This document shows positions 42,631-50,459 of a stretch of DNA of 61,572 nucleotides, piece by piece. This DNA is from Clostridia bacterium (GTDB lineage: Bacteria > Bacillota > Clostridia > Christensenellales > Aristaeellaceae). The notes beneath the pieces were generated by a model. It made no database searches. It had not been told where the DNA came from and was given only the letters and a program-made list of their open reading frames with translations. The stretch covers positions 1 through 61,572 of the forward strand of contig JAFRLF010000135.1 in the NCBI GenBank assembly GCA_017431365.1. The letters run 5' to 3'. A program made the position numbers and the translations under genes. Position 1 is the stretch's first letter, and each line of letters begins with the position of its first letter.

Positions 42631-43692
42631 ATGTCGGAACGCGATAACTCACAACTGCCCCTTGAACGGCTCGTCGCCCCCATCTGGGAAGGCGATTCCG
42701 TCTTTAACGAATCGGCGCTCCCCATCGCCGACCTGAGCGGGACGCCCTGCCCCATTGCGCTTCTGTACCGCGCGGACGAGATCGAATCCGTCCGCAGCGC
42801 CACGCTGGAGTCGACCTACGAGCCCGGCCGCGACTACCGGCTCGAGGGCGGGCGGCTGGTCATCCCGGCGGGATCGCGCATCCCCGTCATGGCCTATCGC
42901 GAATACTACCTTCAGAAAGAGGACAAAGACCGCAGCTTTGCGCACAGCGTGTGCGGACACATCCGCTTCGGCGAGGGCGATTTCTTCCACCGCAGGCAGA
43001 TCTGCGTGAGCTACCGCCACAGCGATACGTGGCCCTTCCCCGTGCCCGCGTCGAAGGCGCGCCTCCTGCCCCGGACGGAGGCCGCCCTGACCTCAGGCGA
43101 AAACACGCGCCTGCTCATCTTCGGGGACAGCATCTCAACCGGCGTCAACGCGTCCGGCGCGGTCGGCGCGCCGCCGTTCCAGTTGCCCTGGTACGACCTG
43201 GCCGCGGAGGCGCTCAGGCGCAGGGGCGCGGACGTCACCCTGCTCAACACCTCTGTGGGCGGCATGACCAGCGACTGGGGCCGCGACACCGCCCGCGAAA
43301 ACGGCGCTCAGCAGCGGCCCGACCTGTGCGTGATCGCCTTCGGGATGAACGACGGCTCCATGCGGAAAACCCCGCGCGATTTCATCGCCAACATCAGGGA
43401 AATGATGGACGTCATCTCGCGGGAGAATCCGCTCTGCGAGTACATCCTCGTGGCCACAACGCTGGCCAACCCCGAGGTCGGGGGCTTTGCCGGCCTGCAG
43501 AGGGATTACCTCGAGCCCCTCCTCGCGCTGGAGAAGACGGGCGTGGCGGTCATGGACATGACCACGATGCACGGAAGCCTCCTCGCGCGCAAACCCTTCC
43601 GCGACATGACGGGCAACAACGTCAACCACCCCAACGACTTTCTTTCCCGAATCTACGCTCAGACGCTCCTGAGGACGCTGGGCATCATTTGA
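42631..43692 (+). CDS. SGNH/GDSL-family hydrolase
   Basis: A 353-residue two-domain protein. Residues 1-140 form a beta-rich domain; residues 145-350 are an SGNH hydrolase with block I LLIFGDSISTG (nucleophile Ser), block II Gly in VGGMTSDWG, block III IAFGMNDGS (Asn) and block V NHPNDFLSR (catalytic Asp/His region). This N-domain plus SGNH layout is seen in carbohydrate esterases that remove acetyl groups, so an esterase role on glycans is plausible, but the substrate is unknown. There is no signal peptide. It is the second gene of the DtxR-led run. Confidence 0.85.
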   Translation: MSERDNSQLPLERLVAPIWEGDSVFNESALPIADLSGTPCPIALLYRADEIESVRSATLESTYEPGRDYRLEGGRLVIPAGSRIPVMAYREYYLQKEDKDRSFAHSVCGHIRFGEGDFFHRRQICVSYRHSDTWPFPVPASKARLLPRTEAALTSGENTRLLIFGDSISTGVNASGAVGAPPFQLPWYDLAAEALRRRGADVTLLNTSVGGMTSDWGRDTARENGAQQRPDLCVIAFGMNDGSMRKTPRDFIANIREMMDVISRENPLCEYILVATTLANPEVGGFAGLQRDYLEPLLALEKTGVAVMDMTTMHGSLLARKPFRDMTGNNVNHPNDFLSRIYAQTLLRTLGII

Positions 43693-43714
43693 CATACAGG
43701 AGATGTGAACAATC

Positions 43715-45505
43715 ATGAGTGAACGCGTACCGGAGCGCCGCGACATCGCCCCGCAGGATCAGTGGCAACTCGAAGACATCTATCCCGATCAGCAGGCCTG
43801 GGAGGCCGATTTTAGCCGTGCGGGCGACCTTATGGACGACCTGCGGGCCTGCGAGGGGCAGCTGAACGACCCTGGCGTTCTGCTGGCCGCGCTGATGACC
43901 ATGTCCGACCTGGAGCGGGTGACGGGCAGCCTGTTTGCCTACGCCCGTATGCGCCGCGATGAGGACAACCGCCGCACAGAATACCAGGCGCTGGCCAGCC
44001 GGGCCATGGCGCTCATGAGCCAGGCGGGAGAAGCCGGCGCCTTCCTCAAACCGGAGCTGCTGGCCCTGCCTCAATCCGTCATCACCGAGGCGCTCGCCTC
44101 TCCGGCGTTTAAGGACTATCGCGTCCCGCTCGGGGAAATCGAACGGCAGCGCCCGCACACCCTCAGCGCTTCGGAAGAACGCCTCGTGGCCATGGCGGCG
44201 GACCTCACGTCCGCGCCGGGCACCATCTACGACATGCTCACCGACGCGGACATGGCCTTCCCGCCGGTCAACGGCGCTGACGGGACGGACGTCGAGCTGA
44301 CCCAGTCCAGCTACATTCCGCTGATGATGAACCCGGATCGCCGCATTCGCCGCCAGGCTTATGAAAACCTCTATAACACCTACGGCCGCTACAGCGCGAC
44401 CATCCCGGCCGTATACGCCGCTTCCGTCAAGGCGGACGTGTTTGCCGCCCGCGCGGCGAAGCACCCCTCGGCTCTGGCCGCCGCCCTGTTCCCGGACGCC
44501 GTGCCGGTCGAGGTCTACGACAACCTCATCCAGACCGCCCATCGGCATCTGGATTCGCTCACCCGGTACATGGCCGCAAAGGCGAAGCAGATCGGCCTCG
44601 AAGACATGGGCATGGAGGACGTGTATGTCCCCGCCGCGTCGGGCTTCGACCTGAGCCTCCCCTTCGGCGAAGCGTACGACCTGGTCGTCGACTGCCTGGC
44701 TCCGCTGGGCGCGGACTACCAGGATCTGCTCAGGAAGGCGCGGGCAGAGCGCTGGATCGACGTCTATGAAAACGCCGGCAAATCCTCCGGCGCGTATTCC
44801 TGGGGCACCTACGACTCTCACCCCTACGTGCTGCTCAACTATCATCCCAGCCTCAATGCCCTGCTGACCGTAGCGCATGAGATGGGACATTCGATGCACA
44901 CCTGGTTCTCCAACGGGGCTCAGCCCTTCACCACGTCCAATTACTCGCTGTTCGTGGCGGAGGTGGCCTCGACCACCAACGAGTGTCTGGTGCTCATGGA
45001 GCTGCTGGAGCGATACATAAATGACCGCGGCGCTCAGATCTGCATCATCGCTCAGCTGCTGGAGAATTTCCGGACGACGCTGTTCAGGCAGACCATGTTC
45101 GCCGAGTTCGAAAAAGAAGCCCACGCGATGGAAGAGCGCGGCGAGCCGCTGACCGCCGAGTCCCTCAACGCGGTCTACGCGGGGCTGAACCGCCTGTACT
45201 ACCCCGGCCTTCGCCAGGACGAGCTCATTGCCCGCGAGTGGATGCGCATCCCGCACTTCTACAGGGCGTTTTACGTGTACAAGTACGCCACCGGCTTCTC
45301 GGCGGCCATGGCGCTGGCGACGGCCATCCGCCAGGAGGGCCAACCCGCCGTCGAGCGGTACCGCCGGTTCCTGTCGCTGGGGTCGAGCATGCAGCCGATC
45401 GAGCTTCTGAAGGTCGCGGGCGTGGACATGGCCTCCCCCGCGGCGGTGGAGTCGGCGCTCGGCGTGTTCGACCAGCTCGTGGAGCGCTACATCTCGCTGA
45501 TATGA
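43715..45505 (+). CDS. pepF: Oligoendopeptidase F (M3 family)
   Basis: A 596-residue cytosolic M3B zinc peptidase that cleaves 7-17 residue peptides. The active site AHEMGHSMHTWF near residue 388 gives the zinc-binding HEMGH, and FVAEVASTTNE about 25 residues later supplies the third ligand. The N-terminus (DIAPQDQWQLEDIYPDQQAWEADF) is characteristic of PepF. It lies 22 bp after the SGNH gene, with AGGAGATG upstream of the start, and its last bases overlap a possible ATGA for the next gene. Confidence 0.95.
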   Translation: MSERVPERRDIAPQDQWQLEDIYPDQQAWEADFSRAGDLMDDLRACEGQLNDPGVLLAALMTMSDLERVTGSLFAYARMRRDEDNRRTEYQALASRAMALMSQAGEAGAFLKPELLALPQSVITEALASPAFKDYRVPLGEIERQRPHTLSASEERLVAMAADLTSAPGTIYDMLTDADMAFPPVNGADGTDVELTQSSYIPLMMNPDRRIRRQAYENLYNTYGRYSATIPAVYAASVKADVFAARAAKHPSALAAALFPDAVPVEVYDNLIQTAHRHLDSLTRYMAAKAKQIGLEDMGMEDVYVPAASGFDLSLPFGEAYDLVVDCLAPLGADYQDLLRKARAERWIDVYENAGKSSGAYSWGTYDSHPYVLLNYHPSLNALLTVAHEMGHSMHTWFSNGAQPFTTSNYSLFVAEVASTTNECLVLMELLERYINDRGAQICIIAQLLENFRTTLFRQTMFAEFEKEAHAMEERGEPLTAESLNAVYAGLNRLYYPGLRQDELIAREWMRIPHFYRAFYVYKYATGFSAAMALATAIRQEGQPAVERYRRFLSLGSSMQPIELLKVAGVDMASPAAVESALGVFDQLVERYISLI

Positions 45506-45537
45506 ACCTGAATTCTGGAGGTAAGCGGATTAAACCG

Positions 45538-47091
45538 ATGAACGATATGCTGAAGAGATGGCTCCGGATCGGCCTTGCGCTGACCGCCGTCACACTTTGC
45601 CTTGTGATGTCCTCCGCCCTGGCCGCCGAGGGCCCCGTCAACCCTCACAGGCCGGCGATGGAGGCCTTCTATCGGCGAACCCACCAAAGGACGCTCTTAA
45701 GGGCCGCTTCCAGCGATATTGGGATCACACTGTGGCGGACGCAGTCTCCCTCCATGTCTCAGCCCGGCGTATGGACATACAGAGTGACCGGCACGGAGAA
45801 CTACACTCTTCAGGTCGGCATATCCGATGATGGGCGCGATCCTGACGGCTATATCTTCTTCGAAGACAACTGGGAATTCAGAAAAGAAAAAGGAACCATC
45901 ACTACCTGCGATTTCGTGCTCGGCGGCTCGTATTATATGTACGTATTTGTCATCGACAACGACACGGACGAGTATATCTGGCGCCGTTTTGCCTTTGACG
46001 TGGCCCAAGACAGCAGCCGGCCGACCCTGGAACAGCGCGTCAGCGAAATCGTAGCGCAATGCCGCGTCGAAGATGACGACTGGCTGACGGCGCTAAACCT
46101 TCACGACTGGCTGACCCATAACGCCTATTATGATTTCAATTATAATTACTACGGCGCCGACATCCTCCTGCGAGGATATGGGGTCTGCGACAGTTACTCC
46201 AAGGCTTACAATCTTCTGCTCGAGGCGGCGGGCATCCCCGTACAGCGGGCGGTGAGCCGCGCCCACGCGTGGAACGTCGTCAAATTGAGCGGCGACTGGC
46301 ATCATGTCGACGCCACCTGGGACGATCCGGGCAGCGCGACCGTGCCCCTCAGTGGGAACGAATCGCATGAATATTTCTGCCTCAACGACCAGCTCCTCTA
46401 CGTCGACAGCGCCCATTCAGACGGGGCGGACACGGTGGGCCTGTGTGCGTCGCTGGACGCCAATTACGACATACACGAGGGTCTCTGGCCGGCGTACAGC
46501 CGCTATTGGGATGAAGCCTCCGGCGCTGTCCTTGACTGCGCCGATACCTTCGCGGCGCTCTGCCTCCAGGGCGATCAGGTCTTCTCCGCGCCCGGCGACG
46601 AGGAACTCGTCTTAAGCGAAGACGGCGGCTACACCAGCACCCTTCCCGCCGCCAGCGTGGAAGCCAAGAGAAGGCGCTCCATTTACGCCTGCGGTCTGAG
46701 CCGGGAGGGGCTTTGGCTGCCCGAAGGCCAAGGCCTGTTGGACGTCAACGTATCTTATGACTGGGACGACATGGTCTTCAACCTGTCGATCCGGGGCTGG
46801 AAACTCGAGGAAACCGGCACGCTGATCCTGCCGGATGAGCTCGTCACGTTGGACGAGGAATGCCTGGCGGGCACGGCCGCGACCACGGTCATCGTCAACG
46901 AGACGTGCGAGAGTATCGCCGCGCGGGCCTTTGCCGGCAGCGGCGCGCACGTCGTATTTCTTCCCGCCGCCACGGCGCAGATCGCGGACACCGCCTTCGA
47001 GGGCTGCTTGCCGTTGATGATCATCGCGCCGGAAGGCAGCCCCGCGGCGGCCTTCGCGCAGGAGCGCGGCATACTCTGGTTCAGAGACTGA
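45538..47091 (+). CDS. Secreted transglutaminase-like protein with LRR_5 tail
   Basis: A 517-residue exported protein. A signal peptide (about 1-29, ending SSALAAEG) is followed by a beta-rich region and a transglutaminase core with Cys217 in YGVCDSYSK, His243 in AHAWNVV and Asp258 in HVDATWDDP. The last 95 residues are LRR_5-like (LPDELVTLDEECLAGTAATT), matching the tail of the giant BspA-type protein. Bacterial members may act as proteases or crosslinkers; activity is unproven. I chose the ATG at 45538; GGAGG lies 16 bp upstream, a little far. An upstream ATG at 45502 overlapping the pepF stop is the alternative. Confidence 0.85.
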   Translation: MNDMLKRWLRIGLALTAVTLCLVMSSALAAEGPVNPHRPAMEAFYRRTHQRTLLRAASSDIGITLWRTQSPSMSQPGVWTYRVTGTENYTLQVGISDDGRDPDGYIFFEDNWEFRKEKGTITTCDFVLGGSYYMYVFVIDNDTDEYIWRRFAFDVAQDSSRPTLEQRVSEIVAQCRVEDDDWLTALNLHDWLTHNAYYDFNYNYYGADILLRGYGVCDSYSKAYNLLLEAAGIPVQRAVSRAHAWNVVKLSGDWHHVDATWDDPGSATVPLSGNESHEYFCLNDQLLYVDSAHSDGADTVGLCASLDANYDIHEGLWPAYSRYWDEASGAVLDCADTFAALCLQGDQVFSAPGDEELVLSEDGGYTSTLPAASVEAKRRRSIYACGLSREGLWLPEGQGLLDVNVSYDWDDMVFNLSIRGWKLEETGTLILPDELVTLDEECLAGTAATTVIVNETCESIAARAFAGSGAHVVFLPAATAQIADTAFEGCLPLMIIAPEGSPAAAFAQERGILWFRD

Positions 47092-47112
47092 TATGAAAGA
47101 GGGTATTCTGTT

Positions 47113-48426
47113 ATGAGACATTGCATACGCGTGGTCTCGCTCTGCGTCGCGCTCACGCTTCTGCTGGCCGCCGCGGCGTCCGCCGACACAGGCGTCGTCG
47201 TCGGTCTGACATTTGAAAAGCTTGGCGAATTCCCGGCGCCGTCATCGGACGAGCTGCCGGATGACGAGCGCTCGATCTGGGAAAAGGCCACGTATGTCAA
47301 GGCCTCCGGCGTCCAATTCCTCGAGGACGGCTTGTACGCCGTAGCCGGACACGCGGACAGCGTAAACTGCTTTGGCCTGTTTACCGAGGAGGGCGAACAG
47401 CTCCTCCCCTATGAGGCGGCCCTCATCAAACGACTGAACGCGCGCTATCTGAGCGTCTACTACGCGACGGAGGAGACGACGGAGAAAAAAGACGCGCTTC
47501 TCTTCATTCCATCGGATGGCAACCGCTCCTGGTTCGCGCGCAACACCCCAAAGGATGGCGACCTCATGTTCAAAGGCTACGCCCGGTTTTATGACACAAT
47601 TGAGAAGCGCTTCGTGGGCGACCTGACGAAGGAGGATTTCTACGCTTCCTCCGGCCGCCTGCTGGTCTTCAAGGCAGGCGGAAGCACGGGCATTTACGAC
47701 GAAAGCGGCGCGCTACTGTCCGATATGTCAGTGAGCAGCGCGGGCCACGGTTTCCTGGTCAGGAATAAGGAGATATACGACGAGGAGCTGACCCTTCGCT
47801 ATACCTCTGACACGCGGCTTCAGCTGTTCCGGAGCGAAGGCGCGTATCTGCTGAAGCTCGTCGAGACCGGCGACGCCGGCAGCGTCATCGACATCGACGG
47901 AAACATCATTCTGCCCGGCCCTTTCAAAAACGTGTTTAAAGAGGCAAACGATGTTTTCTCCGTTCAGAAGGCGGACGGCGCCTACGCGCTGATGCGCGCG
48001 GACAACACTGAAATCGCCGCGTCGAAGGAGCAGTTCACCCTGATCACATCCGGTTACTGGTACGGCAAGGACGAAAGCGGCTACCTTTTCGTCGGCCCGG
48101 ACGGCGTCATGGCAGCCGGACTTTCGAACAGGCCGGAAAGCAGCAGCCTTCAGGTTTATGAAAAGCAGCCGAAAGGCACCCTCGTCCTGAACACCGGCGA
48201 ATGGACGATCCCTGAGGACAGGATGTTCGGCCTGGACTATGGCCTGGCATGCCGCTCCTCACTCCTGAAAACCGGCGGAAATCACTGCGTCGTCTATGAT
48301 CTGTTCACCGGCCAGATCGTGCTGGAAGGCGATTACGACGACACTCCGATCCGCGTAGGCCGCTTCGTCGTAGCGCAGCGCGGCGATGTCTGCGAGCTCT
48401 ACCGCATCCGTTATGAATACGAATAA
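47113..48426 (+). CDS. Secreted protein of unknown function with WG-like repeats
   Basis: A 437-residue exported protein with a signal peptide ending AAAASA (about residue 24). The mature part is beta-rich, with repeats such as YGKDESGYLFVGPDG, GLFTEEGEQLLPYE and GIYDESGALLSD that resemble loosely conserved WG/beta-propeller repeats. I do not recognise a specific family. It follows the transglutaminase gene by 21 bp and is probably the last gene of the run. A stem-loop terminator follows. Confidence 0.6.
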   Translation: MRHCIRVVSLCVALTLLLAAAASADTGVVVGLTFEKLGEFPAPSSDELPDDERSIWEKATYVKASGVQFLEDGLYAVAGHADSVNCFGLFTEEGEQLLPYEAALIKRLNARYLSVYYATEETTEKKDALLFIPSDGNRSWFARNTPKDGDLMFKGYARFYDTIEKRFVGDLTKEDFYASSGRLLVFKAGGSTGIYDESGALLSDMSVSSAGHGFLVRNKEIYDEELTLRYTSDTRLQLFRSEGAYLLKLVETGDAGSVIDIDGNIILPGPFKNVFKEANDVFSVQKADGAYALMRADNTEIAASKEQFTLITSGYWYGKDESGYLFVGPDGVMAAGLSNRPESSSLQVYEKQPKGTLVLNTGEWTIPEDRMFGLDYGLACRSSLLKTGGNHCVVYDLFTGQIVLEGDYDDTPIRVGRFVVAQRGDVCELYRIRYEYE

Positions 48427-48449
48427 CAAAACCTGCCTGATTTGACAGA

Positions 48450-48493
48450 GCGACCTTTCGATCATTTTGAGATGAACGAAAGGCCGCTTTATT
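48450..48493 (+). terminator. Terminator after the secreted WG-like gene
   Basis: GCGACCTTTCG (48450-48460) pairs with CGAAAGGCCGC (48477-48487) with one mismatch, followed by TTTATTTAA. It separates this run from the convergent GNAT gene. Confidence 0.7.
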
Positions 48494-48525
48494 TAACGTG
48501 TATCGCTCAGCGCTTATGTCCGTCC

Positions 48526-49071
48526 TCAGCGCTCGCCGTCCGGAATGAATCCTTTCCCATTCCACGTCAGCACTCTCCGATAGCCGAGCTTGGCGTACCA
48601 CCGCGCCAGATGCGTGTAGTGGATCCACGACAGGTCGAACCCCTCGCCCCGAAGGATCTCCGTCGCCCGCCTGACCATTTCAAGGCCGATCCCCTTCTCC
48701 CGGTACTTGGGCACCGTCCCGACGCAGCCCGGCCCGCCGACGCGCAGGCCCTGGTGGCAGCCCCAGTCGCTCAGGATGCAGAACGAGACGATCCCATCCC
48801 CGTCGAAGGCGCAAAATACCCGGCTCCCCTCGCCGAAATAACGCACCCAACTCTCGTCGACCCGGGCGACCGCCGCCCGGAGCGGCTCGATTTCCCCTTC
48901 ATACACGCCGAAGGTGACGCCGCCCGGATTCTGGAAGCCCGTCTCCTCGGGGCGCGTCTCCCGCAAGTCCATCACGAGCTCCGTAAACGCCCAATCCGGC
49001 GGCATCTGCCGTATGTAATCCGCGCTGAAAAAATCCGGGAACATGCTGTTGAACAACGCCGTGTAATCCAT
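48526..49071 (-). CDS. GNAT-family N-acetyltransferase
   Basis: A 181-residue GNAT enzyme that would transfer acetyl from acetyl-CoA to an unknown amine. The core reads VCAFDGDGIVSFCILSDWG (beta4) and GPGCVGTVPKYREKGIGLEM, with the acetyl-CoA-binding RxxGIG loop, then RRATEILRGEGFDL and YAKLGYRRV near the end. The ATG at 49071 has AGAGG 9 bp upstream; the frame is open to 49146 but that extension is not supported. It is a single-gene unit. Confidence 0.85.
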   Translation of the reverse strand: MDYTALFNSMFPDFFSADYIRQMPPDWAFTELVMDLRETRPEETGFQNPGGVTFGVYEGEIEPLRAAVARVDESWVRYFGEGSRVFCAFDGDGIVSFCILSDWGCHQGLRVGGPGCVGTVPKYREKGIGLEMVRRATEILRGEGFDLSWIHYTHLARWYAKLGYRRVLTWNGKGFIPDGER

Positions 49072-49269
49072 TTCTGTCAGCCTCTTTTCCGTCGTCGCCG
49101 CACTGTGTTTTAGCCTCATTGTATCATACCTTTTATGACAGTTCAATCCGCCTTACGGGAGCCTCATCCGCTTTTCATTGAACTCATTTCCCCGTTGCCG
49201 AAGGGTGAGCGCCACGGCCAGAAAAAGACTCCGGGGCATGTTTTACAAAAAATCAATGTATATGCTGAC

Positions 49270-49299
49270 TTGACAGACATCCGCTCCATATGCTAAGCT
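49270..49299 (+). promoter_or_regulatory. Promoter of the DUF3793/flavodoxin operon
   Basis: TTGACA (49270-49275), 18-bp spacer, TAAGCT (49294-49299). The -35 is perfect, the -10 weak. A DtxR-like palindrome begins 7 bp after it. Confidence 0.6.
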
Positions 49300-49305
49300 T
49301 AGCTC

Positions 49306-49325
49306 GTTAGATAATTCTAACTAAG
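49306..49325 (+). promoter_or_regulatory. Weaker DtxR-box-like palindrome
   Basis: GTTAGATAATTCTAAC (49306-49321) is a palindrome overlapping the start-site region; the 19-mer at 49307-49325 matches TWAGGTWAGSCTWACCTWA at 13 of 19 positions. Confidence 0.5.
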
Positions 49326-49333
49326 GTCGCTGC

Positions 49334-49360
49334 GCCGCCACGCGGAAAAGCGGCTTTTTT
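49334..49360 (+). terminator. Leader hairpin with U6 tract
   Basis: GCCGC (49334-49338) pairs with GCGGC (49350-49354), followed by six T. It lies inside the leader between the two boxes and could be an attenuator or the terminator of an upstream transcript. Confidence 0.4.
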
Positions 49361-49367
49361 GAAAGAT

Positions 49368-49386
49368 GTAAGTTAGCCTTACCTAA
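49368..49386 (+). promoter_or_regulatory. Near-perfect DtxR/IdeR iron box
   Basis: GTAAGTTAGCCTTACCTAA matches the 19-bp consensus TWAGGTWAGSCTWACCTWA at 17 of 19 positions. It sits 26 bp before the DUF3793 start, where bound repressor would block transcription or translation. The DtxR-type gene at 42246 is the obvious candidate. Confidence 0.75.
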
Positions 49387-49411
49387 CTACCGAGCTAAAT
49401 GGGAGAACCGC

Positions 49412-49960
49412 ATGTCCTACGAAACGCTCATCCGGTGCTGCGCGCCGACCATGGCCTGTCTGAAGACGGGCAACATGTTCACCTGCGCCTTCGAAGGCCG
49501 CGAACAGATGACCCGTGAGCTGCGTCAGCTGAATCTGCGCCTCCGCGGTAAGGGGATCCGCATCCTGCCCCTGCGCTGGCGCGAGGGAAAGGCGCTTTTG
49601 TATCTTTACCGCCCACGCCTGCTCGAGCGCGACCTGAACAAAGCGCACTCTCAGAAGCTTCTCGCGGAATGCGGATACGCCGGCGGCAGCGCGAACCGAT
49701 GCCTTGCCGAGCTGATCGCCCGCCTGCGAAGCGCCGAGGACTTCCCGCACGAAGTGGGATTGTTCCCGGGCTATCCCCCTGCGGACGTAGACGGTTTCAT
49801 GCATCGGAAGGAACAATACAAGCTCTGCGGCCTGTGGAAGGTCTACGATGACGTGGACAGCGCCCTCCGGCAGTTCAACCGCTGCAGGCGCTGCACGCAG
49901 GTCTACCTGCAAAGGTACACTCAGGGTTATTCTCTTGAGAGGCTGACCGTCGCCGAATGA
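49412..49960 (+). CDS. DUF3793 family protein
   Basis: A 182-residue cytosolic protein of family DUF3793. The family tail FPHEVGLFPGYPPADVDGF, then WKVYDDVDSALRQFNRCRRC and YSLERLTVAE, is well preserved, and cysteines are spaced in the C-terminal half. Function is unknown, but in Clostridia the gene regularly lies beside flavodoxin and iron-uptake genes. The iron box immediately upstream and the flavodoxin gene 66 bp downstream support an iron-limitation role. GGGAG precedes the ATG. Confidence 0.88.
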   Translation: MSYETLIRCCAPTMACLKTGNMFTCAFEGREQMTRELRQLNLRLRGKGIRILPLRWREGKALLYLYRPRLLERDLNKAHSQKLLAECGYAGGSANRCLAELIARLRSAEDFPHEVGLFPGYPPADVDGFMHRKEQYKLCGLWKVYDDVDSALRQFNRCRRCTQVYLQRYTQGYSLERLTVAE

Positions 49961-50026
49961 ACGCTGACATTCACGGTCCCACCGGGGACATGAACAGACC
50001 ATATTTAAAAAGGGAGTGGTTTTTAT

Positions 50027-50443
50027 ATGAGCAAGGTAGCAGTGATCTACTGGAGCGGAACGGGCAACACTGAAGCCATGGCAAACGCCGTGGCGGAAGG
50101 GGCGAAGGCGGCTGGCGCGGAAGTCGACCTGCTAACCTGCGCCGACGTGACCGGCATAGACGGCTACGACGCGGCAGCGCTGGGCTGTCCGGCCATGGGG
50201 GCGGAAGAGTTGGAGGACAGCGAGTTCCTGCCCATGCTGGAGACGATCGAGCCGGCTCTGCCCGGGAAAAAAGTCGCCCTGTTCGGCAGCTATGACTGGG
50301 GCGTCGGCGACTGGCTGACCAACTGGGAAGCGCGCTGCGCGGATAAGGGCATCGCCCTCGCCGCGGAAAGCGTCAAATGCAACAACACACCCGATGAAGA
50401 CGGCCTGGCGGCCTGCAGGGCGTTGGGCGCCGCGATCGCATGA
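50027..50443 (+). CDS. Flavodoxin
   Basis: A 138-residue short-chain flavodoxin, an FMN electron carrier that replaces ferredoxin when iron is scarce. The phosphate-binding loop is WSGTGNTEAMA (about 9-19), and FGSYDWGVGDWLTNWE shows the aromatic residue flanking the flavin. It has no signal peptide. Placement behind an iron box agrees with the usual induction of flavodoxin on iron starvation. GGGAGTGG precedes the ATG. Confidence 0.95.
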   Translation: MSKVAVIYWSGTGNTEAMANAVAEGAKAAGAEVDLLTCADVTGIDGYDAAALGCPAMGAEELEDSEFLPMLETIEPALPGKKVALFGSYDWGVGDWLTNWEARCADKGIALAAESVKCNNTPDEDGLAACRALGAAIA

Positions 50444-50459
50444 TAAGGAGGAAAATCGT

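Larger units (their letters stand above)
49072..49411. other. Control region upstream of the iron-box operon
   Basis: This 340-bp gap holds no gene. Its left half (to about 49260) shows nothing notable; its right half carries a sigma-A promoter, two DtxR-box-like palindromes and a U-tract hairpin, listed separately. Confidence 0.6.
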
